DNA of 17,148 bases from Oscillospiraceae bacterium (GCA_020025715.1 JAHHRQ010000037.1:1-17148); one strand, 5' to 3'; shown: positions 5,445 through 13,085, counted from the first letter of the stretch. Translations and numbers: made by a program. The notes: generated from the sequence alone by a model not told the origin.

Positions 5445-6782
5445 ATGTGGGTAGCAATTACTAAACCCTTCGCATGGCTAATGGTCAAGTTCTATGAACT
5501 GACCGGAAATTACGGCGTTGCCGTCATGCTGTTTGCCCTTCTTGTAAACCTTATCCTTACGCCCTTCATGGCAAAGAGCAAAAAGAGCATGATGCGTTCC
5601 ACCCGCTTGCAGCCCGAAATGATGGAGCTGCAGAAGAGACACGAGGGCAATCCTCAAAAGCTCAACATGGAGATGCAGAAGCTTTACAAAGAAGCAGGCG
5701 TCAACCCCATGTCCGGCTGCCTCTGGTCTCTTATCCCTTTCCCTATACTTATAGCACTTTATAGTGTTATCCGTCAGCCTCTGACCCGTATGATGTTTGT
5801 GGCACAGGACTTTGTCACTGCCCTTGCTGAGTACTTCAGCGGCGCAGGTCTCCTCACCGGTGTAAAACCCGGCTACGAGGAAATCGCAATCGCAAAACTT
5901 TCCCACTTCCACTGGGACGACATTTCTGTTGCCCTTGCTGACAAGTGGGACCCCAACATGATGAACGTTGACTTCAGCTTCCTTGGCATGAACCTGGGCG
6001 ATCAGCCTCAGTGGAACTTCCTGTGGAAAACCGACTGGAGCAACAAGGCAATCTGGCTCCCTGCACTGGGCCTGTTCCTTATACCTTTCATTTCCGCCTT
6101 ACTTTCATGGGCTTCCATGAAGATCAGCAACATGTCCACTCCTCAGGCGGATAATCAGGCTCAGAACTCCATGGCAGGTATGCAGCTGATGATGCCTCTC
6201 ATGTCTGTGTGGATCTGCTTTGCCATGCCTGCTGCTATGGGTATCTACTGGATAGCCAACAGCATTTTCGGTATGACAAGAGACTTCATCCTTACCAAGA
6301 TTTACAAAAAGCAGCTTGATAAGGAAGATGAGGCACGCCGTGCCGCCCGCAGCCAGAGAGAAAAGGAATTAGAGGAAAAGCGCCTCGAAACCGAGCGTCT
6401 GAAAGCTGAAGGCAAGACTGAAAAGAACGCCAACACCAGCAAAAAGAAAATACAGGCAAGCGAGAAGCAGAAGAGCGAAGAGCGCAAGGCTGCCCTTGAA
6501 AAAGCAGAGAGAGCAGAAAAGCGCGAGCGCCTTGGTATAAAGGAAGAAGAAAAGCCCGCCTCTCAGGTAGGCAACCGCCGTTACGCCAGAGGCCGCGCCT
6601 ACGTTGCCGACCGCTTCACCAACCCCGAAAACGCTGAAACTGCAACTGCTCAGGCAGCAGCAGAGTCCGAATACGGCAGCTCCATCGACCAGAGTGTTGA
6701 GGAAGAGACCGTTATCACCGGCGTTTCCAATGAGGGGTCCGCAGCCGTTGAAGCCGAAAACGGCGGAGACGTTAAAGAATAA
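5445..6782 (+). CDS. yidC: YidC/Oxa1-type membrane protein insertase with long charged tail
   Basis: A 445-residue insertase that places proteins into the cytoplasmic membrane alone or with SecYEG. Hydrophobic segments lie at about 23-42, 93-112, 203-222 and 246-280 (two close segments), the five-segment core of Gram-positive YidC. The amphipathic coiled region (57-82), rich in M, E and K, follows the first segment. No lipoprotein signal with a lipobox Cys is visible, so processing as in Bacillus SpoIIIJ is not expected. The first segment reads LLVNLILTPF, with Asn35 where many Gram-positive homologues carry a groove arginine. Residues from about 288 to 445 form a very charged, probably coiled-coil then disordered tail, longer than usual, which may contact ribosomes. 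GAGGAG at 5433-5438 sets the ATG at 5445. jag follows after 17 bases. Confidence 0.96.
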   Translation: MWVAITKPFAWLMVKFYELTGNYGVAVMLFALLVNLILTPFMAKSKKSMMRSTRLQPEMMELQKRHEGNPQKLNMEMQKLYKEAGVNPMSGCLWSLIPFPILIALYSVIRQPLTRMMFVAQDFVTALAEYFSGAGLLTGVKPGYEEIAIAKLSHFHWDDISVALADKWDPNMMNVDFSFLGMNLGDQPQWNFLWKTDWSNKAIWLPALGLFLIPFISALLSWASMKISNMSTPQADNQAQNSMAGMQLMMPLMSVWICFAMPAAMGIYWIANSIFGMTRDFILTKIYKKQLDKEDEARRAARSQREKELEEKRLETERLKAEGKTEKNANTSKKKIQASEKQKSEERKAALEKAERAEKRERLGIKEEEKPASQVGNRRYARGRAYVADRFTNPENAETATAQAAAESEYGSSIDQSVEEETVITGVSNEGSAAVEAENGGDVKE

Positions 6783-6799
6783 CAGGAGAACTTAATAAT

Positions 6800-7555
6800 A
6801 TGATCAAAACTTTGGAAAAGACAGGCCGTACCGAAGAAGACGCTGTCGCTGCCGCACTGGCAGAGCTGGGTCTTGAGAGGGACGATGTGTCGGTTGAAAT
6901 AGTTGAGCGTGCCAAGAACGGATTTTTCGGTATCGGCGCTTCACCGGCTCTTATCCGTGTCAGCTACGAAGTGGAGGATGCAGAGCCTCAGGTTGAGGAA
7001 AAGAAAGCTCCCGAAGCTGCTGAAGTTTCAAAAGTTTCCGATGTGAAGGCTGAGGATGAAAACGCAGATTTTGCAGCTGTACGCACATTTGTCTCCGGAC
7101 TTCTGGAGCACATGGGCGTTAAGGCCGAGATTGAGATAAGCTACCGTGATAACGGCGGCATCAATGTCAATCTCTCCGGCAACGGCATGGGCGCTGTTAT
7201 CGGCCGCAGAGGCGAAACTCTGGATGCCATTCAGCACCTCACAAACTATGCCGTAAACCACAGCAGCGAAAAGCATCTGCATATAAGCGTGGACGCTGAA
7301 AACTACCGTGCAAAGCGTGAGGAGTCCCTCACCCGCCTGGCAGAAAAAATGGCTGAGAAGGCCATTAAGTACAAACGCAGCATGGCTCTGGAGCCTATGA
7401 ACTCCTATGAGCGCCATGTTATCCACACCGCCCTTCAGAATTACGAGGGAGTTACCACCAGCTCTACCGGCGTTGAACCTAACCGCCGCGTGGTCGTTTC
7501 CTACGTCAAGAGCGAGCAGACTTCAAACAAGCCTCAGAGCCGCGAATGGGCCTGA
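6800..7555 (+). CDS. jag: RNA-binding protein Jag/KhpB
   Basis: A 251-residue Jag (KhpB, EloR) protein. The Jag-N domain covers residues 1-55, with the KNGFFGIGASPALIRV segment. An acidic linker runs to about 90. A KH domain follows, whose GxxG loop is G135-R-R-G138 inside GAVIGRRGETLDAIQ. The C-terminal R3H domain carries R205-x3-H209 in SYERHVIHTAL. Known relatives bind RNA with KhpA and influence cell elongation and division. The gene directly follows yidC, as in most Firmicutes. AGGAG (6784-6788) precedes the ATG at 6800 by 11 bases. No terminator follows, so the transcript may continue into acpP. Confidence 0.95.
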   Translation: MIKTLEKTGRTEEDAVAAALAELGLERDDVSVEIVERAKNGFFGIGASPALIRVSYEVEDAEPQVEEKKAPEAAEVSKVSDVKAEDENADFAAVRTFVSGLLEHMGVKAEIEISYRDNGGINVNLSGNGMGAVIGRRGETLDAIQHLTNYAVNHSSEKHLHISVDAENYRAKREESLTRLAEKMAEKAIKYKRSMALEPMNSYERHVIHTALQNYEGVTTSSTGVEPNRRVVVSYVKSEQTSNKPQSREWA

Positions 7556-7663
7556 GCGCGGGACGAGTCTCTTTCCGGCACTCCTGAGTGAGAGCCGTCA
7601 TTAAATAAATTCAAGGCTGAGGCCTTTAATCTTAGTGCGTACAGACGCATGGAGGAATTAAAA

Positions 7664-7891
7664 ATGTTTTTTGATAAAGTAAGAGAAGCCCTTGCAAAAC
7701 AGTTTGAGATCGACCCTGAGACAATAACCATGGAAACCAGCATTATTGACGATCTGGGTGCAGACTCTCTGGACGTGGTGGAGCTCATTATGTCTCTCGA
7801 GGATGATTACGACATCAGCATTTCCGATGAGGATGCAGCAGAGCTGTCCACTGTCGGAAAGATAGTCGATTATCTCGAAAAGCTGCAGTAA
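7664..7891 (+). CDS. acpP: Acyl carrier protein
   Basis: A 75-residue acidic protein that carries acyl chains on a 4'-phosphopantetheine arm during fatty acid synthesis. The attachment site is Ser35 in LGADSLDVVELIM, and the four-helix pattern with DELSTVGKIV-like ends is complete. The frame opens at an ATG at 7649, but the bases right after it are the ribosome site GGAGG (7651-7655). The ATG at 7664, 8 bases behind, gives the usual N-terminus MFFDKVREALA. The 108 bases before it hold two short weak hairpins (AAGGC/GCCTT at about 7615-7626 and TGCGT/ACGCA at 7636-7649) and no clear promoter. No fab genes are adjacent. A strong terminator follows. Confidence 0.95.
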   Translation: MFFDKVREALAKQFEIDPETITMETSIIDDLGADSLDVVELIMSLEDDYDISISDEDAAELSTVGKIVDYLEKLQ

Positions 7892-7913
7892 TTAAATTTA
7901 CTGAAAAATTATT

Positions 7914-7950
7914 AAATCCCGGTTCAGTTTTTACTGAACCGGGATTTTTT
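7914..7950 (+). terminator. Strong terminator shared by acpP and the YyaL-like gene
   Basis: Arms 7914-7928 and 7933-7947 pair perfectly over 15 bases with a TTTT loop, and the T run continues to 7950. It ends acpP. On the minus strand it is followed by an A+T-rich stretch, so it may also serve the convergent gene that ends at 7961. Confidence 0.92.
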
Positions 7951-7960
7951 GTTTGAATTT

Positions 7961-9937
7961 TTAATTCAGCGGGTAGGGCAGAGAGCATTTTCCGCCGGAG
8001 CAGATATAGAGATAAGCGCTCTTGTCGTCGGCCTTGCAGTCTGCCGTGAAGGGGGCAAAGGCGGCAAGGTCATCTGCGTTTTCCGGAGTTTTTAAAAGCA
8101 GGGTAAGCTCCGGCTCGTACCGACCCATAATTGCCTCCAGTGCCTCAGGCAGAGTGTCTGCAACGCAGAGAAGCTCCTTTGTGGGGTACAGGATACTCAG
8201 CAGAGAGCAGAGGGCAAAGGGACAGCCGGCAGGATACTGCTCACTGTGGGAGCAGAGAACTTCAAGCAAGGCGTTCTGAGCATCGCGCCAGCGAATATCT
8301 CCGCTGAGACGGAACAGCATGTCGAAAAGCTGGGCGGCGGCGCTGTTGCCGCAGGGCATAGCTCCGTCAAAAAGCTCTTTGGGACGCTTTATAAGCTTTT
8401 CGGCTTTGGAGGATGAAAGATAGTAGGCACCGTTTCCGTCGGAGAACTGCTTTATAATCTCCTCGCCGTAAATTTTGGCGGCATTTAACAGCACGCCGTC
8501 AAAGCTGATTTCATAAAGCTCCAGAAATCCCAGCGCGGTAAAGGCGTAATCGTCCAAAGTGGCGGGGTAGCGGTTATGGCCCTTGGTGCGGCAGGAAGTG
8601 AGAGCGGACGGGCCGCAGTCCTTGGAAAGAAGAAAATCTTTAAGCTCTAAAGCGGCGGAGAGATAGCGGGAGGAATTAAACACTCTTGCAGCTCTTGAAA
8701 GGGCGATAAGCATAAGACCGTTCCATGAGGTGATGATTTTCTCATCGGTTTTAAGCTCGCAGCGCTGTGAGCGGTATACGCGAAGCTGCTCACGCAGCTC
8801 GTCATAGCCCTCGGGCAGGATGCGCCAGCGCTGATTTATGAGAAGGTTTGGAATATTTTTGCCGTGGAAGTTGCCCTCGTCCAAAATGTCGTAGCATTCG
8901 CAGAAGCCCTTGCCTTTTTCAACTCCCAGAACATTTTTAACCTCATCCGGAGTGAAAAGATAATATTTACCCTCAACTCCGTCGCTGTCTGCATCCTGAG
9001 AGCTGTAAAATGCTCCCTCAGGGCTTTTAAGCTCACGGAGACAATAATCCAAGGTGCGCTCTGCAACGTCCTTGTAGAGGGGCAGACGGCCTTCCTGATA
9101 TGCCTCGGTATAGCAAAGAGCCAGCAGGGCATTATCATATAAGGTCTTTTCAAAGTGAGGGGCAAGCCACTCCCTGTCGGTGGAGTAGCGGCAGAAGCCG
9201 CCGCCGATATGGTCGAAAATGCCGCCTCTGTACATCTGTCTCAGACAGTTCTCCACCACTTCTCTGGCTTTTTTATCTCCGGAGAGCTTTGAATAGCGCA
9301 TCAGGAAAATAAGGTTATGGGGTGAGGGAAACTTGGGAGAGCTGCCAAATCCGCCGTATTCGCTGTCATATGAAGCGTAAAGCTGCTCCACAGCCTTGTG
9401 GAGAAATTCATCATCGGGGTGAACACCTTTAAGGCTCTGGGGTCTCAGAAGATACTGTCTCACTTCACCGGCGGTTTTTAAAAGCTTGCCTTTCTCTTTC
9501 TGCCACATGTCGGCAAGAGAAATTAAAACGGACAGAAGTCCCATCTGGTTTCCCTGATTTTCTCTCGGCAGGTAGGTGGCGGCGAAGAAAGGCTGCTGGT
9601 CGGGGCTCATCACTATGGTGAGAGGCCAGCCGGCGGAGCCGGTAAGGGCGGAGCATACCTCAATATATACGCTGTCTATATCCGGCCGCTCCTCTCTGTC
9701 CACCTTAACGGGCACATAGAAGCGGTTTAAAATTTCTGCCACTTTTTTATTTTCAAATGATTCCTCCGCCATCACATGACACCAGTGACAGCTTGAATAG
9801 CCTATGCTTAAAAATACCGGCTTATCCTCAGCCTTTGCTTTGCTGAAAGCTTCTTCTCCCCACGGATACCAGTCAACGGGATTTTCGGCATGGGAGAGAA
9901 GATAGGGGGAAGTTTCATTTACTAATCTGTTGCTCAT
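7961..9937 (-). CDS. YyaL/SPATA20-type thioredoxin-fold protein (DUF255)
   Basis: A 658-residue protein of the family containing Bacillus YyaL and mammalian SPATA20. The N-terminal DUF255 thioredoxin-like domain (about 1-165) has the family's opening NRLVNETSPYLLSHAENPVDW and the redox-type motif C50-H-W-C53. The rest is an alpha/alpha-toroid like N-acylglucosamine 2-epimerase, with conserved segments KFPSPHNL, YDNALLAL, SSQDADSDGVEGKYYLFT, SWNGLMLIAL and LDDYAF. Length is normal and no signal peptide is visible, so it should be cytoplasmic. The biochemical role of the family is not established; a redox or sugar-binding activity is a guess. GGAGG lies about 8 bases before the ATG at 9937. It is divergent from the TPR gene. 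Confidence 0.93.
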   Translation of the reverse strand: MSNRLVNETSPYLLSHAENPVDWYPWGEEAFSKAKAEDKPVFLSIGYSSCHWCHVMAEESFENKKVAEILNRFYVPVKVDREERPDIDSVYIEVCSALTGSAGWPLTIVMSPDQQPFFAATYLPRENQGNQMGLLSVLISLADMWQKEKGKLLKTAGEVRQYLLRPQSLKGVHPDDEFLHKAVEQLYASYDSEYGGFGSSPKFPSPHNLIFLMRYSKLSGDKKAREVVENCLRQMYRGGIFDHIGGGFCRYSTDREWLAPHFEKTLYDNALLALCYTEAYQEGRLPLYKDVAERTLDYCLRELKSPEGAFYSSQDADSDGVEGKYYLFTPDEVKNVLGVEKGKGFCECYDILDEGNFHGKNIPNLLINQRWRILPEGYDELREQLRVYRSQRCELKTDEKIITSWNGLMLIALSRAARVFNSSRYLSAALELKDFLLSKDCGPSALTSCRTKGHNRYPATLDDYAFTALGFLELYEISFDGVLLNAAKIYGEEIIKQFSDGNGAYYLSSSKAEKLIKRPKELFDGAMPCGNSAAAQLFDMLFRLSGDIRWRDAQNALLEVLCSHSEQYPAGCPFALCSLLSILYPTKELLCVADTLPEALEAIMGRYEPELTLLLKTPENADDLAAFAPFTADCKADDKSAYLYICSGGKCSLPYPLN

Positions 9938-9963
9938 GCAATAGCCTCCAACGAAAAATTATG

Positions 9964-9992
9964 TTAGCATTTAGCTCGGTTTATGATATTAT
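9964..9992 (+). promoter_or_regulatory. Promoter of the TPR-DUF4037 unit
   Basis: TTAGCA (9964-9969) and TATTAT (9987-9992) are 17 bases apart, and the -10 box is preceded by TGA (extended -10). The predicted start of transcription is at about 9999. Confidence 0.6.
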
Positions 9993-10017
9993 ACACTTAA
10001 AAACATATTCCTTTCAA
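9988..10017 (-). promoter_or_regulatory. Promoter of the YyaL-like gene
   Basis: On the minus strand -35 TTGAAA (10012-10017) and a perfect -10 TATAAT (9988-9993) are 18 bases apart. This -10 box overlaps that of the opposing promoter almost completely, so the two promoters cannot both be occupied. Confidence 0.65.
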
Positions 10018-10033
10018 GAGAGGAGCGAAAAAA

Positions 10034-10849
10034 ATGGACCATATTGAACCGGCCTGCCCTTTTGACACCTCACAATATACCGGAAAACCGGATGTAGAGC
10101 CTGTGGAAAAAAGCCTTGATATGCCGGAGATTATAAAGAAACTGGACAGCTTTTTTGCCGTTAATGACATCGCTCAGGCGGGAGAATTTCTGGACGAACA
10201 GCTTCAAAATGCCAGAGACATTGGAGACTGGCGCTCAGAGCTCAGCATTTTAAGCGAGCTTATCGGCTATCACCGCCGCAGCGGAAAGAGGGAAAAGGGA
10301 ATTGCGGCTGTAAATGATGCGCTGGAGCTTATAAAGGAGCACGGCATGGGCAGAACCATTTCCGGCGCTACCGTAATTTTAAACGCCGCTACCACCTTAA
10401 AGTGTTTCGGAGAGGCGGAAAAGTCAATTCCGCTCTTTACCCATGTAAGCCGGGTTTACTCCGAGCTTCTCTCTCCCTATGATTACCGCTTTGCAGGGCT
10501 TTATAACAATCTGGCTTTAAGCTATGAGGATATGGGAGAGCTTAAAGAGGCGGAGAGATATATAAAAATGGCCCTTTCCGTTCTGGAGAGAATGGATGGC
10601 AACGAAAACGACATGGCTGCAAGCCTTTGCAGTCTGGCGGAGATTTATTATAAAACGGACAACGAGGATCAGCGTGTGGAAAACTGCATGGAGCAGGCGT
10701 GGAACTATCTTAATTCACCCAAAGTGAAGTTTGACGGCTACCACGCATTTACCCTTACAAAGTGCATTTCCGCCTTTGATTATTTCGGGTATTTTATTTA
10801 TTCCAAAGAGCTTAAGGAAAGGGTGAAGGCCATATATGAAGGGGATTGA
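10034..10849 (+). CDS. TPR-like helical repeat protein, partner of DUF4037 gene
   Basis: A 271-residue protein built of helix pairs of the tetratricopeptide type. The clearest repeat is AGLYNNLALSYEDMGELKEAERYIKMALSVLE at about 154-185, flanked by related units at about 66-101, 112-146 and 194-227. TPR proteins are protein-binding scaffolds, and no catalytic motif is seen. The N-terminal 30 residues have no repeat and may be flexible. No signal peptide is visible. AGGAG (10021-10025) precedes the ATG at 10034. Its end overlaps the start of the DUF4037 gene by 14 bases, so the two are translated together and probably form a complex. Function unknown. Confidence 0.85.
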   Translation: MDHIEPACPFDTSQYTGKPDVEPVEKSLDMPEIIKKLDSFFAVNDIAQAGEFLDEQLQNARDIGDWRSELSILSELIGYHRRSGKREKGIAAVNDALELIKEHGMGRTISGATVILNAATTLKCFGEAEKSIPLFTHVSRVYSELLSPYDYRFAGLYNNLALSYEDMGELKEAERYIKMALSVLERMDGNENDMAASLCSLAEIYYKTDNEDQRVENCMEQAWNYLNSPKVKFDGYHAFTLTKCISAFDYFGYFIYSKELKERVKAIYEGD

Positions 10850-11756
10850 CGAGGCAAAAGCCTTTTATGAAGAATACGGTCGGGAAATGATAAGAAGCAA
10901 ATTTCCCGAGTATGAAAGCCGCATTGCAGTAGGTCTTGCAGGCCACGGCTCCGAGTGTTACGGCTATGACGATGAAATTTCCAGAGATCACGATTTCACC
11001 AAGGGCTTCTGCCTGTGGATTACAGATGCGGACGACATTTTAACCGGCATTGAGCTTGCAAAGGCATACAGGGAACTGCCCATAGGTGAGGCACAGCAGA
11101 ACAGCGCTCTGGGCGGGGGACGGGGAGTGAGCCGTATAGGCTTTTTCTACCGCCGTTACACCGGCTCATCCGGCGCACCCAGAAGCCTTGAACAATGGAT
11201 TGCCACTCCCGAAAATGCCCTGTGCGAGGCGGCAAACGGTCAGGTCTGGCGGGATGATCTGGGAGCTTTCACAGCGGAGCGGGAAAAAATCCTTTACGGT
11301 ATGCCTGAGGATGCAAGAAAAAAGAAGCTCTCCGCGAGAGCGGCGCTTATGGCGCAGTCCGGCCAGTATAATTACGCAAGATGCTTAAAAAGAGGTCAGC
11401 AGGGCGCTGCCATGCTGGCTCTTAACGAGTTTGTGAAAGCCTCGGGGGAGATGATCTACCTCCTTAACAAAAAGCACAGCCCATATTATAAGTGGATGTT
11501 TAAAGGCATGGAGGAGCTTAAAATTCTGGGTGACATGCGGGAGCCGCTGGAATTTCTCCTGCTTGGGGATAACGACGATGCGGGCCTTATCACAAAGTCC
11601 GGCGTTGTGGAGGACATTTGCGCCGCCGTTATAAAGGAGCTTAAAAACCAGAAGCTTACAGACGGAAACTGGGATTATTTGGAGCCTCACGCCTTTGAGA
11701 TTGCAGAGCGGATTGAAGATGACGGAATAAGGGCAATGCACATTATGGAGGGCTGA
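10836..11756 (+). CDS. DUF4037 protein with nucleotidyltransferase-like motif
   Basis: A 306-residue cytoplasmic protein that I place in the DUF4037 family. The N-terminal part has a pattern like polymerase-beta-type nucleotidyltransferases: GS at 38-39, then an 11-residue gap, then D51-H-D53-F, within AGHGSECYGYDDEISRDHDF. The remaining roughly 200 residues are mostly helical, with GQYNYARCLKRG near 177-188 and the KKHSPYYKWMFKG segment near 213-225, which could form the substrate side. A third catalytic acid cannot be named with confidence. The start ATG at 10836 lies inside the upstream TPR gene, with AAGG just before it. What it modifies (small molecule, RNA or protein) is unknown; aminoglycoside-type or AMP transfer are possibilities only. 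An A+T-rich inverted repeat follows the stop codon. Confidence 0.82.
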   Translation: MKGIDEAKAFYEEYGREMIRSKFPEYESRIAVGLAGHGSECYGYDDEISRDHDFTKGFCLWITDADDILTGIELAKAYRELPIGEAQQNSALGGGRGVSRIGFFYRRYTGSSGAPRSLEQWIATPENALCEAANGQVWRDDLGAFTAEREKILYGMPEDARKKKLSARAALMAQSGQYNYARCLKRGQQGAAMLALNEFVKASGEMIYLLNKKHSPYYKWMFKGMEELKILGDMREPLEFLLLGDNDDAGLITKSGVVEDICAAVIKELKNQKLTDGNWDYLEPHAFEIAERIEDDGIRAMHIMEG

Positions 11757-11758
11757 TT

Positions 11759-11783
11759 TATACAAAAACCGTGTTTTTGTATA
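11759..11783. repeat. Perfect A+T-rich inverted repeat after the DUF4037 gene
   Basis: Arms 11759-11769 and 11773-11783 (TATACAAAAAC and its complement) pair over 11 bases around the 3-base centre CGT. No T run follows, so it is a weak terminator at best. It could instead be a protein-binding palindrome. Confidence 0.6.
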
Positions 11784-11810
11784 TTCATCCATGAATTTAC
11801 TATTTGCTTA

Positions 11811-11839
11811 TTTACGGCTGAGATATTTTGTGGTATAAA
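11811..11839 (+). promoter_or_regulatory. Possible promoter of the thioesterase gene
   Basis: TTTACG (11811-11816) and TATAAA (11834-11839) are 17 bases apart, and TGG precedes the -10 box. It would give an untranslated leader of about 90 bases. The A+T-rich context makes chance matches likely. Confidence 0.45.
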
Positions 11840-11936
11840 TTTAAACAGCTGAAATTCAGGAAGATAATTATAAATCTGCACATATTTCTGTGCCGGTTTT
11901 TACACTTGCTGAGATCATATTAAAGGAGAGTATAAA

Positions 11937-12332
11937 ATGAGTGAACTTAAAATAGGAATGAAGGGCAGCGCTCAGGTTGAGGTTGTGCCCGCAAATACTG
12001 CTGCTGCAATGGGCAGCGGCGCACTGGATGTTTTCGCTACCCCCAGCATGATTGCCCTTATGGAAAAGGCCGCCCTTGAGCTGGTGGGTCCCTGCCTTGA
12101 AGAGGGTCAGGGCACCGTGGGTATTGAGCTGAATGTTGAGCATCTGGCTGCAACTCCCATCGGCATGACTGTTCGTGCTGAGGTTGAGCTGATCGAGATT
12201 GAAAAGAGAGTGCTCACCTTTAAGGTTGAGGCATATGCCGGAGATGAGCTTATCGGCAGAGGCACCCACAAGCGCTGCATCATTTTAAATGACCGCTTCA
12301 TGGAGAAAACTCTGGCAAAGCTGAATAAGTAA
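11937..12332 (+). CDS. FlK-like hot-dog acyl-CoA thioesterase
   Basis: A 131-residue single hot-dog-fold protein of the fluoroacetyl-CoA-thioesterase-like group. The catalytic set known from Streptomyces FlK (Thr42, Glu50, His76) is matched with identical spacing by T35, E43 and H69, in FATPSMIALMEKAALELV and NVEHLAATPIG. The family ending GTHKRCIILNDRF is also present. Such enzymes hydrolyse short acyl-CoA thioesters as homodimers or tetramers in the cytoplasm. The stretch before T35 is short and lacks the Phe-rich lid I associate with true FlK, so fluoroacetyl-CoA is an unlikely substrate. The natural substrate is unknown. AGGAG at 11924-11928 precedes the ATG at 11937. It stands alone between a possible promoter and a strong terminator. 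Confidence 0.9.
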   Translation: MSELKIGMKGSAQVEVVPANTAAAMGSGALDVFATPSMIALMEKAALELVGPCLEEGQGTVGIELNVEHLAATPIGMTVRAEVELIEIEKRVLTFKVEAYAGDELIGRGTHKRCIILNDRFMEKTLAKLNK

Positions 12333-12334
12333 TT

Positions 12335-12370
12335 AAAAAAGTCCGGAGTTTTTAACTCCGGACTTTTTTA
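12335..12370 (+). terminator. Bidirectional terminator between thioesterase and VTT genes
   Basis: Arms 12335-12350 and 12354-12369 pair perfectly over 16 bases, with A and T runs at the ends that supply a T tract on either strand. It serves the plus-strand thioesterase gene and the convergent minus-strand gene ending at 12383. Confidence 0.93.
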
Positions 12371-12382
12371 AAGCCGTTTAAT

Positions 12383-13063
12383 TTACTGCCTGCTCTTTTT
12401 GCGGTAAAGGGCATAAATCAGAACGAATATAAGGCTTATGAGGGCGTTTACTATTATCGTCAGCCAGAACCATGGTGAACCGGGAGTGTTCAGGTGCCGT
12501 CCGGCAAAGGTGGTAAAGAACAGGTCGGCGCAGAAGCCCAGCATGGAGCCGGTAATGTACTGAAAATAGGGCATCCTTGTGTTGCCAAGATACATACTGA
12601 GAATGTCGCAGGGGAGAATACCCATGGCGCGGATAATAAAGGAGAAGAAAAAGGTGTTTTTATTCCGCTCTTCTCTTATATATTTGAGTTTGGGATATTT
12701 TTCTATTAGTCCCGCCGTCAGGTCTTTACCTGAAAATCTGCCTGTGAGATATTGCAGGTTTAAGATGATAAACATTCCTACAAGGTTTACGCACACAGCC
12801 GCTGGCAGAGAAAAAAGCCTGCCTGATGCAAGAAACAGCAGCTTTAAGGGGAACATTATGGAAAGAGTTTTCAGAATGTATGCGCCCCACATGAAAAATG
12901 CGGCTGCTGCCGGATTTTCCGGAGAGTAGTTTACTATATCTTCAAGTTTTACATTTTGCCCGTCTCGCATGAACCATATGATTGCGCCCAGCATAAGAAT
13001 AAAAGGCAGAAACTGAAAAAATTTCTTTATGAATTTTTTGAATTCAGTGTTAAAATGCTTCAT
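12383..13063 (-). CDS. VTT-domain (TVP38/TMEM64 family) membrane protein
   Basis: A 226-residue polytopic membrane protein of the TVP38/TMEM64 branch of the DedA superfamily. Hydrophobic segments lie at about 17-33, 55-70, 72-100, 138-152, 165-185 and 198-220. The signature is FIIRAMGILPCDILSMYLGNTRMPYFQYITGSMLG at about 142-176: Arg145, Pro151 and Asp153 before the glycine-containing turn. Related proteins are linked to lipid scrambling or flipping and envelope homeostasis, but the substrate of this group is not known. The frame is open to 13114; the ATG at 13063 is chosen because GGAGG (13072-13076) precedes it by 8 bases and the upstream part overlaps the promoter. It is transcribed alone. 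Confidence 0.9.
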   Translation of the reverse strand: MKHFNTEFKKFIKKFFQFLPFILMLGAIIWFMRDGQNVKLEDIVNYSPENPAAAAFFMWGAYILKTLSIMFPLKLLFLASGRLFSLPAAVCVNLVGMFIILNLQYLTGRFSGKDLTAGLIEKYPKLKYIREERNKNTFFFSFIIRAMGILPCDILSMYLGNTRMPYFQYITGSMLGFCADLFFTTFAGRHLNTPGSPWFWLTIIVNALISLIFVLIYALYRKKSRQ

Positions 13064-13085
13064 ATGATTTGCCTCCGTAGTGTAA

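Noticed and set aside
8836..9656. Open frames on both strands inside the YyaL-like gene
   Set aside because: The main frame carries conserved motifs throughout; the others are low-complexity shadows.
11791..11838. 15-codon hydrophobic ORF starting at 11791
   Set aside because: It has no ribosome site and overlaps the possible thioesterase promoter; it is too short to distinguish from chance.
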